DNA of 64,000 nt from Bradyrhizobium diazoefficiens (lineage in GTDB: Bacteria; Pseudomonadota; Alphaproteobacteria; Rhizobiales; Xanthobacteraceae), in NCBI RefSeq assembly GCF_016599855.1, contig NZ_CP067041.1, positions 5,394,001 through 5,458,000 of the forward strand, read 5' to 3'. Numbering within the stretch: position 1 is the first letter of the stretch; the number at the start of each line of letters is the position of its first letter. The notes beneath the pieces are model-generated. The model was not told where the DNA came from. It saw nothing but the letters and a program-made list of their open reading frames with translations, and ran no database searches. This document shows positions 35,593 through 43,006 of the stretch, piece after piece. Position numbers and translations under genes: made by a program.

Positions 35593-36006
35593 ATGTCCAC
35601 GAAATCGCGCCATTATCTTTACGGAACCCAAATCCAGATTTCGGCTGAACAAGCCGTAAGCGCGCGTAAGGAAGCCGACAAGCTCGCCTGCGTGGCGTGG
35701 AATTACCGGATGCTCGGTTACAAAGGTCCGGCTCAGCCGTCGCCAACCATCGGCGACGCCATCAATGCCGGCTTCCTTTACCTGGAGGTTCGATGCCTCG
35801 GATGCGATACCAATCAAACCGTGGCTCTCGACATTATTCGACGTCCGAAGACAACCCCCGTTCACGAACTCGAACGCTATATGCGGTGCAAGGACTGCTC
35901 GCAGGTGCGCGGCTATTCGTACAAGCGAAGCGCACTTGTGGCGCTAAGGCCGACCAAGATTTCAGCCGATCATCCCGCATCCTACTGGTGGCCCGGCGAG
36001 CGCTAG
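35593..36006 (+). CDS. hypothetical zinc-ribbon protein
   Basis: A 137-residue protein whose C-terminal half has two cysteine pairs, VRCLGCDT and MRCKDCSQ, about 37 residues apart, typical of a zinc ribbon. The N-terminal part (ARKEADKLACVAWNYRMLGYKGPAQPSPTIGDAI) has no known domain. ATG 35593 is chosen because the upstream in-frame sequence overlaps the preceding gene in another frame. The stop is 15 bp before the SRAP gene, so co-expression is possible. Confidence 0.6.
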   Translation: MSTKSRHYLYGTQIQISAEQAVSARKEADKLACVAWNYRMLGYKGPAQPSPTIGDAINAGFLYLEVRCLGCDTNQTVALDIIRRPKTTPVHELERYMRCKDCSQVRGYSYKRSALVALRPTKISADHPASYWWPGER

Positions 36007-36021
36007 GAAATTAATTCAACC

Positions 36022-36699
36022 ATGTGCAATCTCTATTCGATCACCACCAATCAGGCTGCCATCGCCGATCTCTTCCGCGTCGTCCGCCGCTACGAAGGCA
36101 ACCTCGCGCCGATGCCGGGCGTGTTTCCGGATTACCCGGCGCCAGTCATTCGCGATGCAGGCAATGGCGAACGCGAGATGGTGATGATGCGCTGGGGCAT
36201 GCCGCCGCCCCCGCGCACCGGCGGCCCGCCGGTGACCAACATTCGCAACACGTCGTCGCCGCACTGGCGCGCCTGGCTCAAGCCGGAGCACCGGTGCCTT
36301 GTGCCGGTAAACAGCTTTGCGGAATACGCGCCGGAGCCGAACCCGGAGACAAAGAAGAAGGACATCGTGTGGTTCGCGCTCGCGGAGTCGCGACCGCTGT
36401 TTGCGTTCGCCGGCATCTGGACCACGTTCAACGGCGATCGTGGGACGAAGTCGAAGCCCGTGCCGGGGCGGCATCAGGTTTATGGGTTTCTCACAACGAT
36501 GCCGAATGCAGTCGTCGAGCCGGTTCATCCGAAGGCGATGCCGGTGATCCTGACGACTGACGAAGAGCGCGACATGTGGTTGCGAGCGCCGTGGGATGAG
36601 GCAAAAGCGCTTCAGCGGCCGCTGCCTGATGAAGGATTGAAAATCGTAGCGCGCGGCGCCGACAAAGAAGACGCGGGAGAAAACCGCTCGCCTCCCTGA
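36022..36699 (+). CDS. SOS response-associated peptidase family protein (YedK/HMCES, SRAP)
   Basis: A 225-residue SRAP protein. The essential Cys2 (MCNLYS) is present, with the conserved Asn (N73, in NIRNTS), Glu101 (FAEY) and His169 (HPKAMP) in the right order and spacing. SRAP proteins form a stable thiazolidine link through Cys2 to abasic sites in single-stranded DNA, shielding them. Together with the stand-alone DNA ligase 1.2 kb upstream, it gives this region a DNA-repair flavour. The N-R-N-T version of the usual N-A-R motif is slightly unusual. Confidence 0.87.
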   Translation: MCNLYSITTNQAAIADLFRVVRRYEGNLAPMPGVFPDYPAPVIRDAGNGEREMVMMRWGMPPPPRTGGPPVTNIRNTSSPHWRAWLKPEHRCLVPVNSFAEYAPEPNPETKKKDIVWFALAESRPLFAFAGIWTTFNGDRGTKSKPVPGRHQVYGFLTTMPNAVVEPVHPKAMPVILTTDEERDMWLRAPWDEAKALQRPLPDEGLKIVARGADKEDAGENRSPP

Positions 36700-36717
36700 G
36701 CCGAAGCAACCTGCAGA

Positions 36718-36790
36718 GCAAAGCCCGGAATCCGTCTGGCTTTTTCGATTTTCCGATGACGCCACTCTGACCGTGCTTTTCCCGATCAAA
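36718..36790 (+). repeat. hairpin-plus-tail repeat, copy D (degraded)
   Basis: Recognisable as AAAGCCCGG...TTTTTCGATTTTCCGATGACGCCACTCTG and a decayed tail TTTTCCCGATCAA. It lacks several bases of the conserved GTTTTGCCCGACG block. Confidence 0.55.
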
Positions 36791-36929
36791 AGACGAAGTT
36801 GGGGTATGCGCGTAGCTTCTTCTGAACTAAACGCAAGCCACTGGAGATTAATTTTAATTTTTATCTCTTGATTTATCTCCGACGCTTTGCGATAAGGGGC
36901 GCCAGATGGCCGTAGGAGGGCCGGGAACG

Positions 36930-37685
36930 ATGGCAAAGGTTCGCAGCCCTAACTATCCGATGCTTGATCTTGGTGCTGCTTTGCAGGCTGCACGCAAGGC
37001 CTACGCGAATGACCATCGCAATAAGATGTCCCGCATTGTGCTGGCAAAACACCTCGGACACGACAGCTTGAGCGGTCCCGCGCTTGGCAAAATCGGCGCA
37101 CTACGTGCCTATGGTCTGATCGACGGCAATGCTGACGAAATTCGTATCACTAACGAGGCTGTGCACGCCCTAGAGGCCCCAGAGGGCTCCGCAGAGCGAG
37201 CAACCGCCATTTCGCAACTGGCTCTACGCCCCAAGCTTTTCCAAGACATCCGAAAGGATTTCTTGGGGACCGTGAGTCCAGACAACCTTCGCTTTTGGCT
37301 TATTAAACGGGACTTTGTACCGGAGGCCGCAGAGAAAGCTGCCAAGACTTATCTGGCTACTATGCGGCTTGTCGATGGGGGTGCTCAAGCGTACAATTCT
37401 GGGGATGAACCTGAGAAACAGGAAACCCCTTCAATGAACTCCTCCGCTCAAACGCCCTTGAAGGACCTCCTAGACAGACCGGCCTCTTCTTTCAAAGCGC
37501 CTTCGATGTTGCAGGAGGTTTTCAATCTGGACGAAGGCCCGGTGACACTGACGTTTCCAGCATCTCTATCGGCGGATAGCTATGAGGATTTGAAGGATCA
37601 TTTGGATTTGTTTTTGCGGAAGGCGAAGCGCCAAGCCGATAAGGCTGCGGCTGAGCGATATGGGCGCAATCCAGACGAGGAATGA
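36930..37685 (+). CDS. uncharacterised protein, winged-helix-like N-terminus
   Basis: A 251-residue protein. The first 130 residues (YPMLDLGAALQAARKAYANDHRNKMSRIVLAKHLG, LGKIGALRAYGLIDG, RITNEAVHALEAPEG) look like a helical/winged-helix unit of the kind seen in DUF5343-type proteins. The C-terminus (LTFPASLSADSYEDLKDHLDLFLRKAKRQ) resembles a short tail shared with other regulators. No function is known. GGAGGG precedes ATG 36930; ATG 36906 is possible. Codon use is AT-richer than in the metabolic genes. The next unknown gene follows at 37792. Confidence 0.65.
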   Translation: MAKVRSPNYPMLDLGAALQAARKAYANDHRNKMSRIVLAKHLGHDSLSGPALGKIGALRAYGLIDGNADEIRITNEAVHALEAPEGSAERATAISQLALRPKLFQDIRKDFLGTVSPDNLRFWLIKRDFVPEAAEKAAKTYLATMRLVDGGAQAYNSGDEPEKQETPSMNSSAQTPLKDLLDRPASSFKAPSMLQEVFNLDEGPVTLTFPASLSADSYEDLKDHLDLFLRKAKRQADKAAAERYGRNPDEE

Positions 37686-37791
37686 GAGGCCGGCTAGATG
37701 GCGGTCTCAAGTTCTAACGAACAGTTAATAGACTAAGGTTCATTCTTCCTAAAGGTAGTGATGTGCGCGACCTGCTAGTTTCAGGGGTGAC

Positions 37792-38337
37792 TTGTTGTCG
37801 GGTTTTGGGAAAAAGAGAATTGCGGGGGTCGAATACGATCTAGACCACTTGGATCCGTTCACAATGGAAGTGAAGGCCAAGGGGGATGACGCACCGCCAT
37901 ACACCGTGCGGGTCAGTTTTGGCTTCCATTGTTTCACCCGGGAAATCACACCAGAAGATGCCCCGGACCTCCACATGGTTCATGGCAAGGAGAAGCGGTG
38001 CTTCTGCCATGACCGCTACAAGCTCTCAAAGGAACTGGCGGATATGATCCGCTATGCCGCCGCTGGAAGGGCTTATTTTGGCGACAAGGGGAATTTCCTG
38101 ATCGTCGAGATGCCAGACCAGGGAAACGCCCCGTATGTCGCATTTTTCGACGTCGAGAAAGCCAAGAAATCAGACGGGTTTGATGGTGCGATGTTCGTAA
38201 CCAGTGCCCATCTAAGACCAAGACTTCCGGACAAATTACCAGCCGTCAGCTTTGTTACGGTAGTAGACTACCGCATAAATGGGAGGGAGCTTAAGCGACC
38301 TCCACCCAGAAACGTCATAGCTCAGAAAAGAAAATAG
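37792..38337 (+). CDS. uncharacterised conserved protein with Cys/His motif
   Basis: A 181-residue protein with HLDPFTMEVKAKGDD near the start, FGFHCFTREI, and GKEKRCFCHDRYKLSKEL. I recall the family only as uncharacterised proteins carried in accessory DNA. The start appears to be TTG 37792; no ATG fits. It stops inside the arm of a perfect terminator hairpin. It lies 106 bp after the unknown gene at 36930 and may share its transcript. Composition is AT-richer than the surroundings, suggesting transfer. Confidence 0.6.
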   Translation: MLSGFGKKRIAGVEYDLDHLDPFTMEVKAKGDDAPPYTVRVSFGFHCFTREITPEDAPDLHMVHGKEKRCFCHDRYKLSKELADMIRYAAAGRAYFGDKGNFLIVEMPDQGNAPYVAFFDVEKAKKSDGFDGAMFVTSAHLRPRLPDKLPAVSFVTVVDYRINGRELKRPPPRNVIAQKRK

Positions 38338-38355
38338 CCCCCGCAGGGGCTATTT
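38332..38355 (+). terminator. intrinsic terminator-like hairpin
   Basis: AAATAGCCCC and GGGGCTATTT form a perfect 10 bp stem around the loop CGCA. The stem overlaps the TAG stop of the preceding gene and ends in TTT. Confidence 0.75.
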
Positions 38356-38776
38356 CCGAGGGCCGAAATTCGTTCCAGAAGAACCCTCTGTGCGAGATAC
38401 TCACCTTACGTCCACGAACCGTGGAGCCTCCTTTCGGTAGGCGGAGCCGCTGTTTTTCACCGCTATCAGCGACCGTACACACAACTAACATCGCTCATCG
38501 ATGGTTTCAAGAAACTTAAAGGCCTTAACTTTTAGAAACCATAACAGCGTCCCAACATCGCTATTTTTAGCGCTAAACCAACAAAATCACCCGCAATGGC
38601 TATCTTATACCGCTGTACAGAACTTCCCGGGACTGTACGGCGAGGCGAATGCTTGCAGGGACCTGCAAAATTACCCGGCGAGGTAATGCCTATGTGAGTC
38701 ACACAAGACCACCTCAACAGAGCCAAGGTATTTTTTTACCGTTAGCTAGGCTCCAGAGATTAGCTAGGCTACAGAG
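38356..38776. other. AT-rich noncoding stretch with several inverted repeats
   Basis: No gene is supported here. Visible structures include CCACG-aac-CGTGG and GCCTCC-tttc-GGTAGGC hairpins at about 38413-38440, and a longer imperfect palindrome with arms ATGGTTTC (38501-38508) and GAAACCAT (38535-38542). An 18 bp tandem duplication lies next to repeat copy E. It could hold a structured RNA or a recombination remnant; I cannot assign it. Confidence 0.4.
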
Positions 38777-38777
38777 A
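38742..38777. repeat. two-copy 18 bp tandem duplication
   Basis: TTAGCTAGGCTCCAGAGA followed directly by TTAGCTAGGCTACAGAGA (one mismatch), immediately left of hairpin-tail repeat copy E. Confidence 0.75.
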
Positions 38778-38870
38778 AAAGCCGGCGGCGGATTGCCTCC
38801 GCAACGGGCGCAACCTGAATTTCGATTTTCCGATGATGCCATTCTGCCAGTGTTTTGCCCGACGGGTCAA
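38777..38870 (+). repeat. hairpin-plus-tail repeat, copy E
   Basis: An AAAAGCCGGCGGCGG...CAACGGGC arm region, longer than in other copies, and an intact tail with CGATGATGCCATTCTGCCAG and TGTTTTGCCCGACGGGTCAA. Confidence 0.75.
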
Positions 38871-38911
38871 GCTCATTTTTGATAAACCGAACCTAGCCTA
38901 TTGCAAATGAA

Positions 38912-39287
38912 CTACGGTCCGCCGCGCAGCCGGCTCGGCCACCCCACCCGCACCAACGTCTCATCCGGATCGGAGATCGAAAATTCGTACATTCCCCACG
39001 GCTTGTCCTCGGGCGATTGCTGGAATTCGCGCGCCGCAGCGTCGACATCCTCGAGGTAGAGATAGAGCCCGAACGGGTTTTGGCCCGGCGTCAGCCAGCC
39101 CTCGACCGCGTCGGTCAGATGCAGATATCCGCCCTTGCCGTTCGACAGCATGCGATAGGTGTCCGCCTCGCCCGGCGCAGGCCTTTCGCTGTCCGGGCGC
39201 GCAAAGCCCAGCCCTGTTGTAGAACCGCTCCGAGGCGTCGAGGTCGTTGCACGGCAGGATCGCGACCAGGGCACCGGACGGGCTCAT
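38912..39287 (-). pseudogene. VOC family (glyoxalase/bleomycin resistance-like) protein, frameshifted
   Basis: Two overlapping minus frames together give one complete VOC protein of about 125 residues. The first is MSPSGALVAILPCNDLDASERFYN and the second continues GFARPDSERPAPGEADTYRML...WGMYEFSISDPDETLVRVGWPSR. One extra G in the GGG run (plus-strand CCC at 39212-39214) breaks the frame; removing it gives the natural FYNRLGFARPD. A sequencing error would look the same. The intact gene would encode a single-domain metal-binding protein of unknown substrate. Confidence 0.75.
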
Positions 39288-39316
39288 GCGTGCACTCCGA
39301 TGAGGACGGCGGCATC

Positions 39317-39401
39317 AAAAAGCCCGCAGCGGATGTTCCGCGCGGGCTGATCCGAACTTTTCGATGATGCCATTGTGCCCCTGTTTTGCCCGACGTGTCA
39401 A
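39317..39401 (+). repeat. hairpin-plus-tail repeat, copy F
   Basis: AAAAAGCCCGCAGCGG...CCGCGCGGGCT hairpin, then CTTTTCGATGATGCCATTGTG and CTGTTTTGCCCGACGTGTCAA. It is the last and rightmost clear copy. Confidence 0.8.
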
Positions 39402-39449
39402 ACGAACGATCGGGCACGCCTGCGCGTTGCCCGATCAGGAGGATCGGCC

Positions 39450-39647
39450 ATGACATCCAACCTCACACCCAAAAGGTCGCGAGAACTGCCGGCTCGAAAG
39501 CCGCGCGTCGACATCGAGCGCGAGACGCAGCAGGCTGTGATCGACGACGCGCCCGAAACGGGAAAGGAGGATCGCGATCTCGTTCACGGCGACGGCGGAA
39601 CGATCGACCTTCCCAACAAACCCGGCGATTTGTCGAAGGACGATTAG
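39450..39647 (+). CDS. hypothetical small acidic protein
   Basis: A 65-residue hydrophilic protein (MTSNLTPKRSRELPARKPRV start, then acidic, ending KPGDLSKDD), probably disordered. A CAGGAGGA site precedes ATG 39450. No domain recognised. It stands alone between repeat copy F and the flavoprotein gene. Confidence 0.5.
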   Translation: MTSNLTPKRSRELPARKPRVDIERETQQAVIDDAPETGKEDRDLVHGDGGTIDLPNKPGDLSKDD

Positions 39648-39805
39648 GCCGCCGGAGCGCGGGTCTTTGCCTGCCGTCGCGCGAAGCCGGCCAACGGAAG
39701 AAGTGCCCTCCTCCCAGCTCAATATGTGGTGCGCAACGGGCTTGCTTCAAGCTCCCGGCCCCGGTGTACACCCCCGCGCCTCACAACCAGCCGAGGGGTC
39801 ACCCC

Positions 39806-41329
39806 ATGCCTGTCCTGCTTCCGATGTCACGCTCGCGCGCCCGCGCCTCGCAAACCCGCCCCGGAAAGGCGGCCCACCATGCCGTCGTGATCGCCGGCGG
39901 CGGCCCGACCGGATTGATGCTGGCGGCGGAGCTGGCGCTCGCGAAAGCCGACGTCGCCATCGTCGAGCGCCGCGCCAGCCAGAACCTCACGGGCACGCGG
40001 GCCGGCGGCCTGCACGCGCGCAGCATCGAGATCCTCGATCAGCGCGGCGTCGCCGATCGCTTCCTGCGCGAAGGCAAGGTCACCCAACTCGCAGGCTTCG
40101 CCTGGACGCGGCTCGACATCAGCGATCTCCCTACAAGGCACGCTTACGGACTGGCCCTGCGGCAGAGCCACATCGAACGCATTTTGGCCGATTGGGTCGA
40201 GGAGCTCGCCGTCCCGGTCTATCGGGGCCGCGAGGTGACAGGTTTCGCGCAGGACGAAGCCGGCGTCGACATCGCGCTCTCCAGCGGCGAGATCTTGCGC
40301 TCGGATTACCTCGCCGGTTGCGACGGCGGCCGCAGTCTGGTGCGCAAGACGGCCGGCATCGAATTTGCCGGCACAGGCCCGACGCTCAGCAACCTCATGG
40401 CCGAAGTCGAGATGCGCGAGGCGCCGGCGTGGGGGCTGCGTCACGATGCTCTCGGCTTTCACGGCCTCAGCAAAACGGAGAACGGCCGCGTGCTGGCCGT
40501 GATGACGGAAGCGACGCTCGAGCGCACCGACGAACCAACTTTAAGCGATCTCAGCGATGCGCTGATCGCCGTGTACGGCACCGACTTCGCCGTTCACAGC
40601 CCGTCCTGGATCTCCCGTTTCACCGATGCGGCACGGCAGGCCGTTTCGTATCGTAGCGGACGCGTGCTGCTCGCCGGCGACGCAGCGCATATCCACCACT
40701 CGGTCGGCGGACAGGGTCTCAACACCGGCTTGCAGGATGCCGTCAATCTCGGCTGGAAGCTGGCACAGGTGGTCAAGGGCATTGCGCCCGTCAACCTGCT
40801 CGACACCTACCATGCCGAACGCCATGGCGTTGCCGCGCGCGTGCTGCGCAACACCAGGGCGCAAATCGCCCTGCTCCGCCGTGATGACGACGGCCGCAGG
40901 GCCGCGCGCGAGGTGGTGTCCGAGCTGCTCGCGATGGACGAGCCGCGCAGGCGCTATGGCGCGATGATGAGCGGGCTCGACATCCGCTACGATCTCGGCG
41001 AGGGCCATCCGTTGCTCGGCCGCCGCATGCCAGATCTGGCGTTGACAGTCGAGGGCTGCCCCATGCGGCTGTTCAAGCTGCTGCATGATGCGCGGGGCGT
41101 GCTGCTCAATTTCGGCGACCCCGACGGTGTGGACATCTCGCCCTGGGCCGATCGTATCACACGCATCGATGCCGATACCGACGACGCATGGGAGCTTCCG
41201 GCCACCGGAGAGGTCACCAAGCCTGCAGCCGTGCTGGTGCGGCCCGATGGGCATGTGGCGTGGGTGGGGCATGAGAGCCAGGGCGGACTTGCGGAGGCGC
41301 TGACGATTTGGTTCGGAGCAGCCCGCTGA
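39806..41329 (+). CDS. FAD-dependent monooxygenase (phenol hydroxylase/rifampicin-monooxygenase type)
   Basis: A 507-residue class A flavoprotein. GGGPTGLMLAAELALAKADVAIVERR is near residue 31, the DG motif is in YLAGCDGGRSLVRKTAG near 170, and GRVLLAGDAAHIHHSVGGQGLNTGLQDAVNLGWKL near 285. A C-terminal thioredoxin-like domain ends with VLVRPDGHVAWVG, as in PheA/TfdB/Rox enzymes. It hydroxylates an aromatic or polyketide substrate with NAD(P)H. ATG 39806 after GAGGGG is chosen; the frame is open upstream but that part lacks similarity. A terminator follows at 41364. Confidence 0.87.
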   Translation: MPVLLPMSRSRARASQTRPGKAAHHAVVIAGGGPTGLMLAAELALAKADVAIVERRASQNLTGTRAGGLHARSIEILDQRGVADRFLREGKVTQLAGFAWTRLDISDLPTRHAYGLALRQSHIERILADWVEELAVPVYRGREVTGFAQDEAGVDIALSSGEILRSDYLAGCDGGRSLVRKTAGIEFAGTGPTLSNLMAEVEMREAPAWGLRHDALGFHGLSKTENGRVLAVMTEATLERTDEPTLSDLSDALIAVYGTDFAVHSPSWISRFTDAARQAVSYRSGRVLLAGDAAHIHHSVGGQGLNTGLQDAVNLGWKLAQVVKGIAPVNLLDTYHAERHGVAARVLRNTRAQIALLRRDDDGRRAAREVVSELLAMDEPRRRYGAMMSGLDIRYDLGEGHPLLGRRMPDLALTVEGCPMRLFKLLHDARGVLLNFGDPDGVDISPWADRITRIDADTDDAWELPATGEVTKPAAVLVRPDGHVAWVGHESQGGLAEALTIWFGAAR

Positions 41330-41363
41330 AGCGCAGGATGGTCGAGGCGCTGGAGCAACAAAC

Positions 41364-41387
41364 AAGCCCGCGGCACTCCGCGGGTTT
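41364..41387 (+). terminator. intrinsic terminator-like hairpin
   Basis: CCCGCGG-cact-CCGCGGG, a perfect 7 bp GC stem flanked by AAG on the left and TTT on the right, 35 bp after the flavoprotein stop. Confidence 0.65.
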
Positions 41388-41454
41388 GCGCGACACAGGT
41401 CGGCGGAACTCTCGAGGCCGAGCGTGCGTTCCTTCGCCGAAGGAATGACAGGCC

Positions 41455-41799
41455 ATGAGCGAGACCGTGTTGGTTGTTGACGATGACCCGGCCGTTCGCG
41501 ACATTGTCGCGGGCATGCTGGAAGAGCTGGGTTGCGAGGTCGTCAACGCGCAGAGCGGGCCGGAAGCGCTCGATCTGCTCAAGCAGAACGAGCTCATCTC
41601 GATCCTGATCACCGACATCAACATGCCGGGCATGGACGGCCATGAGCTGGCAGAACTCGCGAAGCGCGTCCGCCCGAATCTCAGAATTCTTCAGCTCTCG
41701 GGCCGCGAGCCGCGCCGCGGCGGCCTGCCGATGATCCGAAAGCCGTTTTCGCTCGAGGACCTCAGGAATACGATGATGCGAACCACCGGCGTTTGCTGA
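41455..41799 (+). CDS. single-domain response regulator (CheY-like receiver)
   Basis: A 114-residue receiver domain. The acidic pocket is D9-D10-D11, the phosphoacceptor D54 is in ILITDINMPGMDG, the switch S82 is in LQLSGRE and the conserved K96 in MIRKPF. There is no output domain, so it probably acts by protein interaction in a phosphorelay. No histidine kinase is adjacent. It follows the terminator at 41364. Confidence 0.88.
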   Translation: MSETVLVVDDDPAVRDIVAGMLEELGCEVVNAQSGPEALDLLKQNELISILITDINMPGMDGHELAELAKRVRPNLRILQLSGREPRRGGLPMIRKPFSLEDLRNTMMRTTGVC

Positions 41800-41816
41800 G
41801 CGTTCGCAACCCGCAG

Positions 41817-42074
41817 CTACGCCGCTTGCTGCGACGCCGCCGCCCGCGCGAGCCGGGCCTCCAGCAAGGCGATCGAGGTTCGCAGATTGTCCCGGCGCGC
41901 CCGCAAATTGAGGGCCAGCATGGAATAGGTGGGACTGTCGGGGTCGGCATTCCCGGCCTTGCGCTCCTCCTCGGCAATGTCGCTCTCCAGCATCTGGATC
42001 CGCCAGTGCAGGTCGGAGATCAGAACGTGGAGCTGCAAGGACGCGGTCGCTTCGAAACGGGACATTGACTGCAT
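41817..42074 (-). CDS. hypothetical coiled-coil protein
   Basis: An 85-residue helical protein, predicted coiled coil over most of its length (LQLHVLISDLHWRIQMLESDIAEEERKAG, then LNLRARRDNLRTSIALLEARLARAA). A GAGGCG sequence precedes the ATG at a suitable distance. Convergent with the receiver gene, 17 bp apart. No known function. Confidence 0.55.
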   Translation of the reverse strand: MQSMSRFEATASLQLHVLISDLHWRIQMLESDIAEEERKAGNADPDSPTYSMLALNLRARRDNLRTSIALLEARLARAAASQQAA

Positions 42075-42296
42075 GTGATCGCCTCAATCTGAAACGGCCC
42101 GATGGGCCGGACGGGAATTAAGACGTGTTGGAGCAAGAGAGATGCCAGCTCTTGCCGTGCCGTCTTTGTGTTGCCGGCCACGGCGCAGGTTCAATCCAAC
42201 AGATCAAACTTTAATTGAATGCAACGAAGCGGATTCGGTGGAATGAAATCTCGCCGCTCCATGCTGGCACATGTCCGTTATCGAATGAGGGAGCCA

Positions 42297-42482
42297 ATGT
42301 ACTACGTCGCCGCTGCGTTGCTCGGGCTTTCTGGATTGTTCTACTCGGCGGGCCGCCACGAGCTCGGCTCGCTCGGCGTTGACGTGTGCAGTTATGGCGG
42401 TACCTTCTGCGACAGCCCGTCGATCGTCTTGACCGGCGCGGCGCTCGCCGCCGCCTGGGGCATGTTCGTCAGCATCAAGTAG
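42297..42482 (+). CDS. small membrane protein
   Basis: A 61-residue protein with two hydrophobic segments (YYVAAALLGLSGLFYSAG and IVLTGAALAAAWGMFV) separated by a loop containing CSYGGTFCD, whose two cysteines could form a disulfide in the periplasm. A GAGGGAG site precedes ATG 42297. Comparable small proteins recur in Bradyrhizobium-type genomes (recalled). A terminator-like hairpin follows. Confidence 0.6.
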   Translation: MYYVAAALLGLSGLFYSAGRHELGSLGVDVCSYGGTFCDSPSIVLTGAALAAAWGMFVSIK

Positions 42483-42486
42483 GACA

Positions 42487-42515
42487 AAAGCCCGGCGTCC
42501 ACCCGAGGCCGGGTT
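42487..42515 (+). terminator. terminator-like hairpin
   Basis: AAGCCCGGC and GCCGGGTT form an 8-9 bp imperfect stem just after the small membrane protein gene. There is little U-tract, so efficiency is uncertain. Confidence 0.45.
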
Positions 42516-42559
42516 CGCGCCGCGTAATTCGCGGCGTTCGCTACGTGCAGCAGACCGGC

Positions 42560-42733
42560 TCACACAGCCAGCTCCTTGCGCACGGCAGCTGCCGAATTGC
42601 CGACCTTCTCGACAGCCTGTTGCAATTCTTCCCGGGAGACGCCGAGCGCGTGGGTCCAGGACTTGACCTCGCAGGCCTCGTCCATATTGATCTTGCTGCG
42701 ATCCGGCCGTTCGCGCTTCGTCAGATGGTCCAT
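42560..42733 (-). CDS. DUF3606 domain-containing protein
   Basis: A 57-residue protein (DRSKINMDEACEVKSWTHAL, then GVSREELQQAVEKVGNSAAAVRKEL) that matches the DUF3606 pattern well. These small helical proteins of unknown function are very common in rhizobia. GGAGGAG precedes ATG 42733. It is a clearer member than the basic paralogue at 33603. The frame is open far upstream but this is antisense to the Nramp gene. Confidence 0.75.
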   Translation of the reverse strand: MDHLTKRERPDRSKINMDEACEVKSWTHALGVSREELQQAVEKVGNSAAAVRKELAV

Positions 42734-43006
42734 CGCTATCTCCTCCTCACGACAGAACAACGCCACGATGCGCCCGCCGTTCCGAAGCGGGCGGGCGGTG
42801 TGAAGCCTGGTGCAGGAGAAACGTGCTTCGGAAAAAGGCATGCCCGACAAAATAACGTAGCGGGGAAGACCCACCTTGGATGTGGTGGCTTGGACTTGAT
42901 AAATGTTAGCGCGGAGGCGTCGCGCTGCAGAGGAAGGCCTCGTACGCGAGGAAGGGGGAACGCCGCACGCTGGCCGGCCATGGAACTTTCCGGCTATGAT
43001 GGCGCT

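Noticed and set aside
38380..38445. Possible tRNA or tRNA-like fold in the hairpin-rich noncoding stretch
   Set aside because: The hairpins do not form an acceptor-D-anticodon-T arrangement on either strand and no CCA-adjacent acceptor stem is visible.
30291..42733. Active prophage or integrative element
   Set aside because: No integrase, transposase, portal, capsid or tail gene and no clear attachment repeats were seen; only remnants of packaging genes remain.
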